DNA of 64,000 nt, taken from assembly GCA_029844215.1 (NCBI GenBank), contig CM056723.1:5726980-5790979 (forward strand), written 5' to 3'. Below the pieces are notes generated by a model. That model was not told where the DNA came from, did not search any database, and saw nothing but the letters and a program-made list of their open reading frames with translations. The stretch is from Przewalskia tangutica (lineage: Eukaryota; Streptophyta; Magnoliopsida; Solanales; Solanaceae). Numbering within the stretch: position 1 is the first letter of the stretch; each line of letters starts with the position of its first letter. The translations under genes and the position numbers were made by a program. Shown piece by piece: positions 21,699 through 33,800 of the stretch.

Positions 21699-23600
21699 AC
21701 CACTGGACTGAAAGTTTCACCTCAATCAACACCCACATGCTGAGACCTGTCATCACCAACAAGATGAGCTTTGTATCTCGCAAAAGAACCATCAGAATTC
21801 TTTTTATGGCAAAAACCCGCATAGATCGAATTATGTTCACATTAGATGATCGTGGTACCAAATCTCACGTCTTATTTTGAATAAGAGCAGTAAATTCATC
21901 TAACATTGTTGCCTTTCCATTCGGGTCTGATAAGATATCTTTGGGATTTTTGGGGATTGGTGAGGTTTGGACTGAAGTGGTAAGGTTGAAATGGGTTTTA
22001 GGTCGAAAAATACCACACATGGAACGGGTTTCCATAGTTCGTTGAGGAGTTGTGTCGTTGGATATTTGGGTAGTGTTGGAATTTTGGGTCGAAACAGTGG
22101 GTAGAGAGGTTTCAGTAGTTTGGGCTGAGGTAGTAGGCCCGGTACTGGTCTGAGCTAGAGTATTAGGTGATGGGGGTGAGGGTGGGATGACGGGTGTAGG
22201 GGTAGGTGAGGTTCCTAAATTGTTATTTTGAGAGTTAAGATGATACCTCAAAAGTGGATGAATGACGTCGTCCAGAAAATCATATGAATGTGAGGATGCC
22301 ACTTGAGATGTTTCAAACGGGAAAGATGATTCGTCAAAAATGACATGACGAGAAATAATGATTTTTCCGATTGACATATCAAAGCATTTATATCCTCTAT
22401 GATTCTGTGGATATCCCAAAAATACGCACGGAGTTGACCGAGCTTGAAGTTTATGAATGGTGGTGGAAGAAAATAATGGATAATACAAACACCCAAAAAT
22501 CCGTAAATATGTAACCGAAGGAATACAGTTGTATAATACTTGAGTAGGTGACACATTAGAGAGTAGTTTACTAGGAAGAATATTTAAGAGATATGTAGCC
22601 ATTTGAAGAGCATGGTGCCAAAAATGTGGTGGTGTGGACGAATGCACCAGGATAGATCGAGTCATATTATCGATTGTTCAAATCATTCTTTCAGCTTTCC
22701 CATTTTGAGAAGATGTATGTGGACAAGAGATACGGGCGAACATCCCATTTTGAAGACAAAAATTCTGAAATTGGGTATTTATAAATCCCCCCCATTATCA
22801 CATTGAAAACATTTAATGGTTATGCTAAACTGAGTTTTGATAAACACACTAAATTGTTTCCAAATGTTATAGGTTTGTGATTTTTGTCCTAAGGGAAAGG
22901 TCCACAAAAAATTTGAAAAATCATCAAGAAGGAGTAAATCGTACTTATGACCTGCAACACTTAAAACGGGTGACGTCCACAAATCGCAATGCAAATATCA
23001 AATGGCATAATAGTAGTAGTAGTAGATGCATAAAACAGAAGTTTAATATGTTTACCAAACACACAGGTTTGGCAAACCGAAGAGTCCAAAGTTCTATTAC
23101 AAGAATTCAAATTATTCTTCCTAAATTGATTAAACACTGGTGCTCCTGGATGTCCCAACCTATTGTGCCATAAAGTAGGAGAGATGGCTGCAAAGGTGGA
23201 AGGTGTGACCGTGCAATTTGTGAAAACAGAGGTGATAGGATATAAGTCCTCCGTGCTATTACATCTTATGAGCGGCATTCCCGTCTGAAAATCCTTCACA
23301 GAAAATTCAAACGGATCAAAATTCATAGAAATATTGTTGTCAGTTGTAAAACGTCTAACAGAGATCAAGTTTTTAATTAATTTTTGTGCATGTAAGACAT
23401 TTTTCAAACATAAAGGTGGGTGGGGGGTGAGGGTAGGGTTACCTGACCAATACCACGAATTAGAATTTCATGCCCACTGCCGACAATAATATTTTTATTA
23501 CCGCTCGTATTAAAATAAGACGAAAGATTACCTTGAGATGTCGTCATGTGTGACGTAGCCCTGTATCCATGTACCACGATTCATCTGAAATATTCAGATT
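21699..23600 (-). pseudogene. Copia relic 2: pre-integrase, integrase and RT start
   Basis: Pieces read on the minus strand are: the GAG-pre-integrase start RRFTTDNNISMNF (about 23355); WHNRLGHPGAPVF and the C-x2-C of the zinc finger (CQTCVFGKH); the integrase core WTSPVLSVAGHKYDLLLLDD (22850-22990); MATYLLNILPSKLL and FLGYPQNHRGYKCFDMS (22350-22600); a Thr/Pro-rich linker (22000-22240); and the start of reverse transcriptase near 21720-21870. Frameshifts split core from C-terminus near 22790 and 22960. An AAT/AGT run at 23010-23025 lies in the coding region. Confidence 0.82.
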
Positions 23601-24240
23601 CATGTGACTCATGGCTTGTTCAATATCTGTGGGTACATAGCCAACAGAAGATGGTGCCTGAGCTGCAAAAACATGTTGAGGTCGAGATCCGAGAATACCA
23701 GGTTGACGATTGGAAGGAGGAGGCTGGGTCCAAGAAAAGGTCGGGAAAGGACATGGTGGGTACTAGCCCCACTGTGGGGCCCAGGCCCACGGTGGTTCTG
23801 CCCCATCGGCGACGCCATCGCCAAGAAATCCATCGCCATCGCCGCCGGGTCATTGTTGCCATTTTGTCCACGTTCCTTTCCACTATTATTTTTTCCTTTA
23901 TTGTTTCGATTCGAACCCCGTTTTTTACCATTACTTTGACGTGTATTTTGACCACCCGAACCAGAATTTGGGGTTCCAAATTAATGGAAAATGAGTTGGT
24001 AGATGCTAGGGTTGTGTCACTAGTGGTTGTGTCCAATGATGCTTAATTTATCTTCCTTGTTTCCTCAAGGATTAACCTCGAACGGGCTTCATAAAAGGGA
24101 GGTAACAGATTGCTTTGCTGAATGAAAGTAGCAACACTATCAAACTGTTCATTCAATCCCACAATCAACTGAAGAACTAACCTCTGATTTGTCATGGGCG
24201 AACCAACGTTGGACAGTTGATCGGCCATAGTTTCTACTAA
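23601..24240 (-). pseudogene. Copia relic 2: gag remnant
   Basis: The frame 24043-24228 begins MADQLSNVGSPMTNQRLVLQ and contains ATFIQQSNLLPPFYEARSRL, the conserved gag (UBN2-type) block of this copia lineage. It continues through a Ser/Thr-rich stretch to a Trp/Pro-rich tail. The zinc knuckle is not recognisable and stops occur near 24042. The N-terminal half of gag is missing or unreadable between 24240 and the primer-binding site. Confidence 0.75.
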
Positions 24241-24484
24241 TTCAAGAAGAGAAGGAAGATGTGTTATGATGAAAGGCTAGAGTATTCTGTAGGTACTAGA
24301 GGAATAATTTAAGTTTAGTGATTTAGGAATACTAAACCTTAAGTGGACGAAAAACCAAGGAAAAGAGATTTTGGTTGAGATTTTGATTTTGTTTGTCTAC
24401 TAAACAGTGACTGGAACGACAAACAAAGGAAAAAAATATGCCAAGAGAAGGTAAGAAGAAAAGTTTTAGGGCAAATGATCTTTG

Positions 24485-24497
24485 GCTAATGATACCA
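24485..24497 (-). promoter_or_regulatory. Primer-binding site of copia relic 2
   Basis: On the minus strand TGGTATCATTAGC follows directly after the LTR end ...CTTACA. TGGTATC matches the initiator-Met tRNA complement used by copia elements; the rest has diverged. Confidence 0.65.
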
Positions 24498-24665
24498 TGT
24501 AAGAGTTGAATCCCTTGATTATTATTTTCCCAAATATACAATATATATACATGAATTTTATGGAAGACTATTCTAGAATTGTAATAATCTTTTACCTAAT
24601 TTACAAAGATTATTCTAGAAGACTAACCTAAATTAGAAGATGCTTCTTAATGACATAATATTACA
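24498..24665 (-). repeat. 5' LTR of copia relic 2
   Basis: In minus sense it starts TGTAATATTATGTC and ends CAACTCTTACA, giving TGTAA/TTACA ends over 168 bp, and is followed by the primer-binding site. An alternative start 10 bp downstream (TGTCATTAAG) is possible. No target duplication was found, because the 3' end of the element is lost. Confidence 0.6.
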
Positions 24666-25291
24666 TAATTATGGGATTGCCCCCATAATTACCGTGTGCT
24701 ATTAGTATTGACGTTTAGAACTCATGACTGCGTCAAGATTCTCCATAAAAACATAGTTCTAATTAATTAGGTGTATTCCACAACCAATTTGGTATAATCA
24801 TTAACAAAGGGCTTGTAAGTCTCTTATTTTCAAAGGCGTTGAAAAAGCATCCAAATTAGAGTTAGACCTATATTTTCAAGTCCTCAAAGTGGGCGGTGTG
24901 GACTTATGACTAGTACGATTATCTTTAATCACAATTTGTCTTTATTGACTATGACATCTTATAATAGCTTTAGGCTACAAATCAAAGGTACATAGATCTG
25001 GGCAGCGTGTTTGTTAAGACCAGTTAATTATTCTTTAAAATCTTTCATCTGGAATCAATGTGGAATGCTTTGAAATGAGATTTAAGCTGCCAAATAAATG
25101 ATTAATATTTTCGTGTACAAAATCCTGACTAGAAGAGTTGGAAAATACATAGTATCAGAACACTTGACTTGTACTAAATGAAACCTAAAATTGGTCCAAG
25201 TTTTAGTCTATGAGATGCCGTGTTGAAAAGAAAAAGGAAGAACAGAATATCAAAGACGCCAAATAACAATAGTTGACATATTTTTATAAAA

Positions 25292-25295
<4 letters not shown>
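24666..25295. other. Intergenic DNA, nothing recognised
   Basis: No coding frame of note. A palindromic TTATGGG..CCCATAA stem occurs at 24669-24692. Confidence 0.45.

Positions 25296-25324
<29 letters not shown>
25296..25324. repeat. TA microsatellite
   Basis: An uninterrupted run of TA dinucleotides just outside the full-length copia element. Confidence 0.9.
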
Positions 25325-25327
<3 letters not shown>

Positions 25328-25373
25328 TGAGGGGAATTTTACAGTGTTACGATGATTAAAACTCAATTACTCC

Positions 25374-25994
25374 TGTTGAGTACGTTAAAAGTTAGTTAGA
25401 AGTAGTTAAAGTGTTAGTTAGTTAGTTAATCAACTAGTTAGTTGGTTAGTTAGTTAGGAGCCTAAGAGTTTGTTAAGAGAAGTTAGAATATCTCAAATAT
25501 CTTGGGAGCAAAAGGCGAAATCCCTCGCCCACAGGGCCCCCACCCCTTCGACCCGACAGAGATTGGTGGAGGAGGTAAATCACAGTCTTCACGCCACTGG
25601 GTGGGGCACGATGTCTGGTGCTTGCAAGAGTCATCCTCACAAAGGAGAAATGAACTCACATCGGTACGCGTGGCTCGAACTCGCTTTCGGGAGCAATCTG
25701 CCACCCTGGAACCAACTGAGCTACACCCATGCGGGTCAAACTTATGGCAAACGTACCCATGTTGGGTGTTATTTCATGACACCACATTGTGGTAAATATC
25801 TAAAGCTATAATGAGTTGTATATAAGACATACATATGCCATTGTAATCACTACTCAAAATACAAATGAAAAGCAAACTAACACTACTTCATCTTCTTCAT
25901 TTACTTCATGAACAAATTTCTGGTTATTGTATATCAAATGTATATCGTTTGTATATCAATATTTAGAAATGGATACTCATCTCATTGTTTAACA
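25374..25994 (+). repeat. 5' LTR of copia element 3 (SINE-interrupted)
   Basis: It is collinear with 36876-37201 except for a 291-bp insert and its 8-bp duplication. It begins with GTTAG repeats (TTAGTTAGTTAGTTAATC), contains GTTGTATATAAGACATAC as a TATA region near 25815, and ends at ATTGTTTAACA. Confidence 0.9.
25503..25793 (-). mobile_element. tRNA-derived SINE in the 5' LTR
   Basis: On the minus strand GTGTAGCTCAGTTGG (about 25710-25727) matches an A box and GCGAGTTCGAGCCA (25671-25684) a B box, with about 30 bp between them, as in a tRNA-derived pol III promoter. The body ends GCCTTTTGCTCCCA with no poly(A). The duplication AAATATCT is at 25495-25502 and 25794-25801. About 55 bp at the 5' side (25739-25793) precedes the tRNA-like head and is unexplained. 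Confidence 0.82.
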
Positions 25995-26009
25995 TGGTAT
26001 CAAAGCCGG
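25995..26009 (+). promoter_or_regulatory. Primer-binding site of copia element 3
   Basis: TGGTATCAAAGCCGG directly follows the 5' LTR. It matches the usual initiator-Met tRNA complement TGGTATCAGAGC with one mismatch. Confidence 0.85.
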
Positions 26010-27261
26010 TGCTTCATGTTCGGGAATTGAACTCTTCTGCGATCATCTTTGAAAACAAATCACTGATATTGGTTCAATTCTACTCTCTGATATTCTTTCT
26101 GTCTTTTGATTTTCTCTTTTGTTTCTTCCCTCTCATTCTAGTCTCTTGTTGATCATAATTCAGTTTCTTGTAACTGATAAGTAATATTATACTAAGTCTC
26201 TATTCTGAAATCTCTGATCAAGTAGACATAAACTGGCGGCCAGTAGTTGCTCTCTAAGTACAAATTCTGATATTTCTTGATATTTCTCATAAGTTCTTCT
26301 TCTTCTTGTTCTCTTCTTGATTCTGGTTCACAAGTGAAGATTTTAAAAACCGTTTGCTTGTTGTCAAACCCTTCGCCTTTCTTTTGAATCAAAGTAGGTC
26401 GCGACTGTTGTATTTTAGTCGGTCGGGGGAAGATCCGGGCAATCACTAGCTACAATCGATGGAATTTTGATTGAAACTATTTGAGTTAGTTCACTCTGAT
26501 GTACGGGCTTTCTCCTACTCTTTCTTTATCGGGTTATAATGATTTTGTGACTTTTTTGGATTCTTCGATCCGGAATTCCCAGCAAATCCTTGACTCCTCA
26601 AATACAATGGAATTTCACACCTGGCGAATCTTTCACTCTACCTCCTCTTATTAAGACCATAGAATGTTCTTGTAAATTATGACCTTCGCCTGGAATGTGA
26701 GCAAATATATCATGTCGATTGTTCAACCGTACTTTGGCTATCTTACGTGGAACTGAATTAGGTTTTTTCGGTGTACTCGTTGAAACACGCGGTCATACTC
26801 CTTGCTTCTGGGGACATTGATCCAAAGCTCGAGTACGGTCCATGGGTCGTGCACATAATACGTATCTTTACATTTGAGTCTTCATTTCTTTTTCAATTTC
26901 TAAACAACTATCGTTTGTGAATGTAGGTTGTGTCGGGGATATACTGTGGCTAGTAAGTCATTTCGTTTGCATTTTATTCAACGAGACCGAAAACACATCA
27001 ATGATTTGTTTTAGGTCTTCTAGCCTTAGAAGAAGTCGTGTCCGCCCCGGGCATCTGCCAGCGTAGCAATTAGCCTTAGAATAGGAGAAATGGTTTAGCT
27101 TGAAGCTTCTTTACTTAGCAGTACTCTTCTTTATAATTCTATAATCAGAAAGTACTGGAACTTATAATACTACGAATGATGAATACTGATCAAAATCCAA
27201 CAGAAAACTTATCAGGAAATGTTCTTTGGAAGAGAAAAGCGGTGTAGTGATTCTGACATTA
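26010..27261 (+). other. Long leader of copia element 3
   Basis: About 1.25 kb lies between the primer-binding site and the first gag ATG. It is T-rich and GC-poor with many stops, and no second element with clear ends was found in it. The length is unusual for copia, where leaders are normally 100-300 bp. Confidence 0.5.
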
Positions 27262-28294
27262 ATGGATCACAATCATCCACTGTTTCTTCAGGCTTCTGAT
27301 TTAATTCGTGTGTTATTAATTTCATTTCAATTACTGGGTCTGAAAACTATGCATTATGGAGCAAATCAAGAAGGATGGCTCTACTTGGAAGAAACAAAAT
27401 AGGCTTTGTAAATGGAAAGTGCAAAAAGGAACACTATGGAGAAGAGCTATGAGACCAGTGAGATAGAGTAAATGTTGTGGTCCAAGCATGGCTCATGAAT
27501 TCAGTCTCCAATGGCCTACTAAGTGGTGTTATGTATGCTGAAACTGCCTATGAAGTGTGGGAGAGGTAGAGTGTTCGTCCCCACCCCTTCGCATGGACTT
27601 AAGGAAAAGATTTGATAAGGTAGATGGTTCAAGAACCTATGATTTATATAGGGAAATAACTATACTAACTCAGGGAAGTTCTACTGTGTCTGAATATTTT
27701 ACTAAGTTGAAGAGTCTTTGGGTAGAATTTCAGTCTCTAGTGCCTCCACCTAGTTGTGGATGTCCTAAGTCTAAAGACTTTGTAGAATATATTTAGATAC
27801 AAAAACTATACCAATTCTTGATGGGACTAAATGAAAACCACATGCAGGCAAGAAGTCAGATTTTGTTAATGTCTCCATTACCTCCTGTTAACAAAGCCTA
27901 TTTCATGATAGCTAGTGATGAAAATCAGAAATCTATTACTGCAAAATCAACTGGACTCTTAGGAGTTGGACCTAGCAGGTTTAATCACAATATTGGACAT
28001 GATCCCACTGTCATGTATTCCAAAACTGGTCCTGGTCCTGGCTCACAGTGGAACAAAAGAAACTATGGCTATAATTTGTTCTGTGACGTGTGCAAGATGA
28101 AAGGACACACAAAAGAGAAGTGTTATAGGATGGTAGGATATCCTCCAAATTTCAAATCTACAAGAAAACAGTATACTGCCCATAATGCTCATAATGCCTA
28201 TGTTACTGAAGAGTATAATAGTGCTGAGAAAATTTACAAAACAAATGACATGGGTGAAAAGTCTTCTTGTGAGATTACAGGTTCGACCAACTGA
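27262..28294 (+). pseudogene. Copia element 3 gag
   Basis: After an ATG at 27262 the frames give ENYALWSKSRRMALLGRNK, VVQAWLMNSVSNGLLSGVMY and KRFDKVDGSRTYDLYREI, the UBN2 gag region. LNENHMQARSQILLMSPLPP follows, and then the zinc knuckle CDVCKMKGHTKEKC (CX2CX4HX4C, about 28083-28124). Stops and frameshifts occur at about 27400, 27460, 27795 and 28292. About 20 bp near 27573-27591 (TTCGTCCCCACCCCTTCG) interrupts gag and resembles part of the SINE in the 5' LTR. Confidence 0.82.
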
Positions 28295-28470
28295 CAAGTT
28301 CATGGAGCTCCTAAATTTTCTACTGAACAGTATGAACAGTTGTGTAATTGTTGAATCACAGCCTAGCACAGACAGAGGCTAATCAAAGTAAAGAGTCTCA
28401 ACCTCCATCCTCAAATGCTGCTACTGCAGGTATGCCTAGCCTCAAATTTTTAAGTCACAAAGTTTTACTT

Positions 28471-30497
28471 GAAGCTAACTTAATAAAGCAGTGGATAATA
28501 TATACTGGGGCTACTAATCATATCGTGTCAGATATAAATCTTATAAATAATGCAACTAGAGTACAAATTTTTTCTGATTCAAAGAGGGTACACTTACCAA
28601 ATGGAGAAACAATTAGTGACACACACTGGTTCAAGTAGTATCTCAGATAGAAGTACTCTTCATAATGTTTTCTTTTTACCACAGTTTAAATTCAACTTAA
28701 TGTATGTGTCTCAACTAACCAAAGAACTAAAGTGTGCAACAACTTTCTATCCTGAATTCTGCCTCTTTCAGGATCTTTACAGTGGGAAGGTGAAGGAGAT
28801 TGATAGATTACAAAATGGATTATATATACTAGTAAATCAACCTCCATCACAACTTCTAAGTAACAAGTGAAGCTAGGCCTAAGAAGGAGTATTAAACATG
28901 AAGCAATTGCTGAAGAAGAGATAGAGATGTGGCACAGAAGATTTGGACATACTTCTAGTAGTGTCTTGAGTAAAATAATTAGAGCAAGACTTGAGACTAT
29001 AACTAGAACTATAAAAGGATGTAATGTGTGTTCATGTGCAAAACAATGTAGATTACCTTTTCCTTTGAGTGATAGTACAAGTAATAAAGAATTTGATCTT
29101 GTTCATATGGATGTATGAGGTCCTTACAAAGTGCCAACTCATAATGAAAAGAAGTATTTTCTTACAATAGTAGATGATTACACTAGAATGACTTGGATAT
29201 ACTTACTTCAACTTAAATCAGATGTATGTATTGTCTTACAATAGTTTCTTATATTTGTGCAAACTCAGTTCAATAAGACAATGAAGGTAATTAGGATTGA
29301 TAATGGTACTGAATTTGTAAATGAGGTTTGTGCTAATATGTTTCAAAACTAGGAGTTATACATCATAAGTCTTGTGCCTATACATCACAACAAAATGGGG
29401 TGGCAGAAAGAAAACATAGACATATACTTGAGATAACTATAACACTAAAATTTCAGAGTCATATTCCAATAAGGTTATGGGGGTTGTGTGTTGGATTGCG
29501 ATGTACATAATAAGCAGACTTCCTCTACATGGAATCGAAAGACTCCTTATGAGAAACTCTACAATAAAAAACCTTCTATCAGTCACTTAAGAGTCTTAGA
29601 TTGTTTATGTTTCGCTAATGACCTATTTGTAACTGATAAATTGCAACCTAGAGCTAGAAAATGTGTGTTTATGGGATATTCTGAAAACCAGAAAGGACAT
29701 GTCCTATATGATATAGAAAGAAAACTGTTGTGTGTTAACAAAGATGTGGTGTTCAAAGAAACTGAATTTCCTTTCACAATAAATACACCAGAAAGATCAG
29801 TTTTTCAAGATAATTCAAGTAACTTTCAACTAACTGAGATATCTATGCCACCAACAGGCTCACATCCAAGTAATAACAACTCTCATAATACATAAGAAAA
29901 TAGTAATATTATATCTGCTACACCAGAGAACATTAGCCACACTAACACAGATAACATAACAACTCAAGATCTATCTCAAAATTTATTATCAGCTCGGAAT
30001 CAAGATTCAAATCAGCCTAATATAATAGCTGTCAGGAAGTCTACTAGGACAAAACGACCTCTCATATGGCTTAAAGATTTAAATCTGACAACACTCCATA
30101 TCCCATAGCTAACTATATATATATATATATATATATATTATGAGAAGATCAATCCAACATATAAAGCATTTCTTACCTCCTTTTCAAAAATAGTTGAACC
30201 AAAAACATATAATGAGGCATCTAAAGATCCTAGGTGGGTAGAAGCCATGAAAACAGAAATACAAGCTCTACAAGATAATCACACATGGGATATTGTTACT
30301 TTACCAAAAGATAAGTCTCCAATAGGGTGTAAATAGGTCTACAAAATAAAATATAAGGAAACATGTGAGATTGAAAGACTCAAAGCTAGACAGTAGATTA
30401 TCATGAAACTTTTTCTCCAGTTGTTAAGATGGTTACTGTGAGATCCATTATATCAATAGCAACCTCTAACAAGTGGCACATACACCAGATGGATGTG
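28471..30497 (+). pseudogene. Copia element 3 protease, integrase and RT start
   Basis: Protease shows WIIYTGATNHIVSD, with Tyr where the catalytic Asp of DTG should be. Integrase shows WHRRFGH and CNVCSCAKQCRLPF (zinc finger), then VHMDV, a stop at the following codon, FLTIVDDYTRMTWIYLL and RIDNGTEF; the catalytic Glu region is frameshifted. The C-terminal part (29488-29895) includes PYEKLYNKKPSISHLR and FMGYSENQKGHVLYD. The linker carries a TA microsatellite at 30112-30140. Reverse transcriptase begins with EAMKTEIQALQDNHTWDIV and stops where a solo LTR cuts the QMDVYNAFLQGD motif. Confidence 0.85.
30112..30140. repeat. TA microsatellite in the copia linker
   Basis: A run of TA dinucleotides within the decayed pol frame between integrase and reverse transcriptase. 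Confidence 0.85.
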
Positions 30498-30884
30498 TGT
30501 CACATCCCATTTTTGACCGGAGTCGAAAAGTAATACGACATATGGGTGATTCCTAAATGTATTTATGGAGTCACCACCTTTTTTTTAAAGACTAATTAGG
30601 ACATCTATTTAACAAAAATTGCTTTAAAATAACTTCAATTAGTAGTCTGCAAAACTTAATGAGATTCTAGGTAAGGGTTCTCTATTATCCTAAAGGGAAA
30701 GGGTTAGACATCTTTTAAGATCCGCTAACTTGCGGTTATCCGGTCAAACTTAGACTTAAAAATGCATGTTTTGAAAGCATAAAGTTAAGAAAAGATGTTG
30801 CAAATATTTATTTGAAAGATGTATATATTTTGATAAATTTACATGAGGTTTACTTCAAAAATGTATGGAAAATAGTTTGTTTGA

Positions 30885-33800
30885 AAATTATATGTTGTGT
30901 ATAAAATTAAAGTTTTATGAAAATATGCACTTGTAAGGCATTATTAAAAATGCATGTTTTAGAGATGAAAAAAATAAATTTCCGTTTTAAGCTACCCTCC
31001 CCTTTAATATATTGGTCCTAAGTCTACCTATTCTTCACAGTTTGACCGCCTTTAAGTGAAGGGGCGCATCCACCGAAGATGGCAGCGGGAAAGACGGGAG
31101 CACGAACGAAGTAGCTTATGTTTTTTTTCATCCTCACTACCTGGTTTATAGTCGAATCTGGAGAATATGAACTTCTCGCACTCTTCTTTTTGGTACGTTG
31201 TTATGAGCAACTCTTGTGCTCGATCTTAGGTCTGAGGTATGGGTCGAATCATGATAAAGAAGGTTCGGTGGTTGTATAATTCTCAAGCAGAAATTCGTAT
31301 ACTTTAAAAGTAGATGGAGTGATCAAGCGTCCCTTCTTGCGCCAACATACATCCAATGGCATAGAGTGATGCGTCGGTATGAACATGGAACTCCTTATTC
31401 CAATCCGGAAATCGAAGTTTGTGTACGTTATGGAGTCTTCACTCCATGTTGAAAGCTCTTTCAAATAGCATGAGCGTTGAAAGTCTTCAATTCGACTAGA
31501 GCGTTAGATTCTTTTTTGATTTTGACTTCTTTCAAAGGGCAATGAATGGGAGGAAAGGAGTTAAGCAACTCTCTTGACTATAAGGAAAGAGAGGTGAAGG
31601 AGTTTGTCTCTTGAAAATGTTCTTTCTACGGGTCAGCTACCCTTATTCGTATCCGTACATTTCAATATTTATACAAGATTACATATTTAAATTTACAACA
31701 AAAGAAAATAAAATGACGAAATTAAAGAACAAATGATAAAAATGACTAGAGCGAATGACATTTGTCATCTAGCCCATTTAGGAATTTCGAAGTTGGAAAC
31801 ACGGTAGACATGGAGGCGGATCTTCGTTTTGTCGTGGTCATGTTGAGTCTCATGTCAAGACTCTTCACATGCTCTCGATGCATTTCATGTAAAACAAAGA
31901 AAAGAAAAGAATTAGTATATGTATGAATCTTTATCGAATAATAGACAAACATTGACATGAAATTTAATACATTGTAAATCCTCACAAGTATTCAATAATC
32001 GACCGATTAATAAGCTGAAATAACTACATTTCCACCAATGGGTCACCATATACTATAAGCAAGAATAAAGGAAATCCAGAAGCAGGCTAATAAATGAGCA
32101 TAGCATAAAATAAACTTAGAAATGACAAATATTGGTAGCAGGGGAGTAAAGGTCACAAGACCTCATTCCATTTAGTACTCACAGTAGATGCATATATATA
32201 GTGAATTAGTGATAAAACGGAGTAGTCCTTCTGGAGGAAGTTTCAAGGTATTTCACACCATTCCATTATCACTATCTTATACAACTTTTAATTTGGGACA
32301 ATGCTTTCTGTATCAAACATATTTTAGCCAGTAACTAACTTTCAACTGATTTTTTCTTCCACTACTACTACCATCACACAAGGAACATGTCAGGCACGGC
32401 AGCACTTGAGAAACAAATTTGGCAAAAACTACCCGACTATCAAGAAGTTATCACTTAAACAGGCCACAAGAATCTAACTTCAGAAAAATAAGCATACCAG
32501 ATTCGTCAAAACTTCACATATTATTGAATCATGGATAAACCAAGCAACACATATCTAAACTAGCCTAACATTTATCACATGATTTTCAGTTCATCGATAT
32601 TACAACAGCAAACCATTCGGTAAATAATAAATGAACTAACCAAACTTAAACACAACAACATAAATAAACTATATTATTACCCAAATCAGTAATAAACACA
32701 CAAAAAATGTAGTGAAAGAGTTTGAGTCTACGGACCTTTTTGGAGTGAAGGTTGTGTCCAAATGGACTTCGAGTTTTCCGAACCAGAAATAATAGTTTAA
32801 ACTTGTATTTTAGGAGGCAGAATCAGAAAAATGAGAAGATATCTGAGAGTTTGAAAAGGGAGAGCGGCATCGAAAAGATCCTCCCTAAATGGACTTCAAA
32901 TGCTCGTTTTTATAACACAAATTAGGGTTGGTTAGGGCTCACGAATTGAGCGAGATTTCTTGCTTCAAGATTTTGAAATGGTCAAACCAAACGTTGGGAA
33001 GCTTTACAGTGCTTCACGTGATTGAGATTGACCCTAGCACGAAAATGGGTAAGCAATTTCTGTCTATTGAAACAATTTCTATCAATACTGTAAAGCTGTC
33101 CAACGTTTGGTTTGACCATTTCAAAATCTTGAAGCAAGAAATTTCGCTCAATTCGTGAGCCCTAGCCAACCCTAATTTGTGCTATAAAAGTAAGCATTTA
33201 AAGTCAATTTAGGGAGGATCTTTTTGGCCGCGGCTCTCCCTTTTCAAACTCTCAAATATCTTCTCATTTTTCTGATTCCGCATCCTAAAATACAAGTTTA
33301 AACTATTGTTTCTAGTTCAAAAAACTCAAAGTCCATTTCGGACACAACCTTTTGGCCGCCGCATCAACCCCTCTCAAAACCTTAAACGTTTCTCATTTTT
33401 TCTTACTCAAACTTTCAGGCGTAAGGCTTAAAACAAATTTTGTTTTCGATTCGGTAAGTCAATTTGAACTCAAATGAAAATAGTTTGTTTGAAAATTATA
33501 TGTTATGTATAAAATTAAAGTTTTATGAAAATATGCACTTGTAAGACATTATTAAAAATGGATGTTTTAGAGATATGAAAAAATAAATTTCCGTTATAAG
33601 CTACCCTCCCCTTTAATCTATTGGTCTTAAATCTACCTATTCTACGCATTTCAATATTTATACAAGATTACATACTTAAATTTACAACAAAAGAAAATAA
33701 AACGACGGAATTAAAGAACAATGATAAGAGAATGACTAGAGCGAATGACATTGTCATCCGGTCCATCTTGTTTAGGAATTTCGAAGCCGGAAATGCAAGG

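Noticed and set aside
23546..24046. 166-codon plus-strand frame
   Set aside because: Antisense shadow of the gag remnant and its Trp/Pro-rich tail in copia relic 2.
25671..25727. tRNA gene on the minus strand
   Set aside because: A and B boxes are present but no complete cloverleaf or anticodon stem; the unit sits in a SINE with its own target duplication.
25470..25811. 113-codon frame near the 5' LTR of copia element 3
   Set aside because: It spans LTR, SINE and target duplication; non-coding RNA-derived sequence in an accidental open frame.
32928..33158. 76-codon plus-strand frame
   Set aside because: It lies across the inverted repeat and reads almost the same on both strands; it is a product of the repeat.
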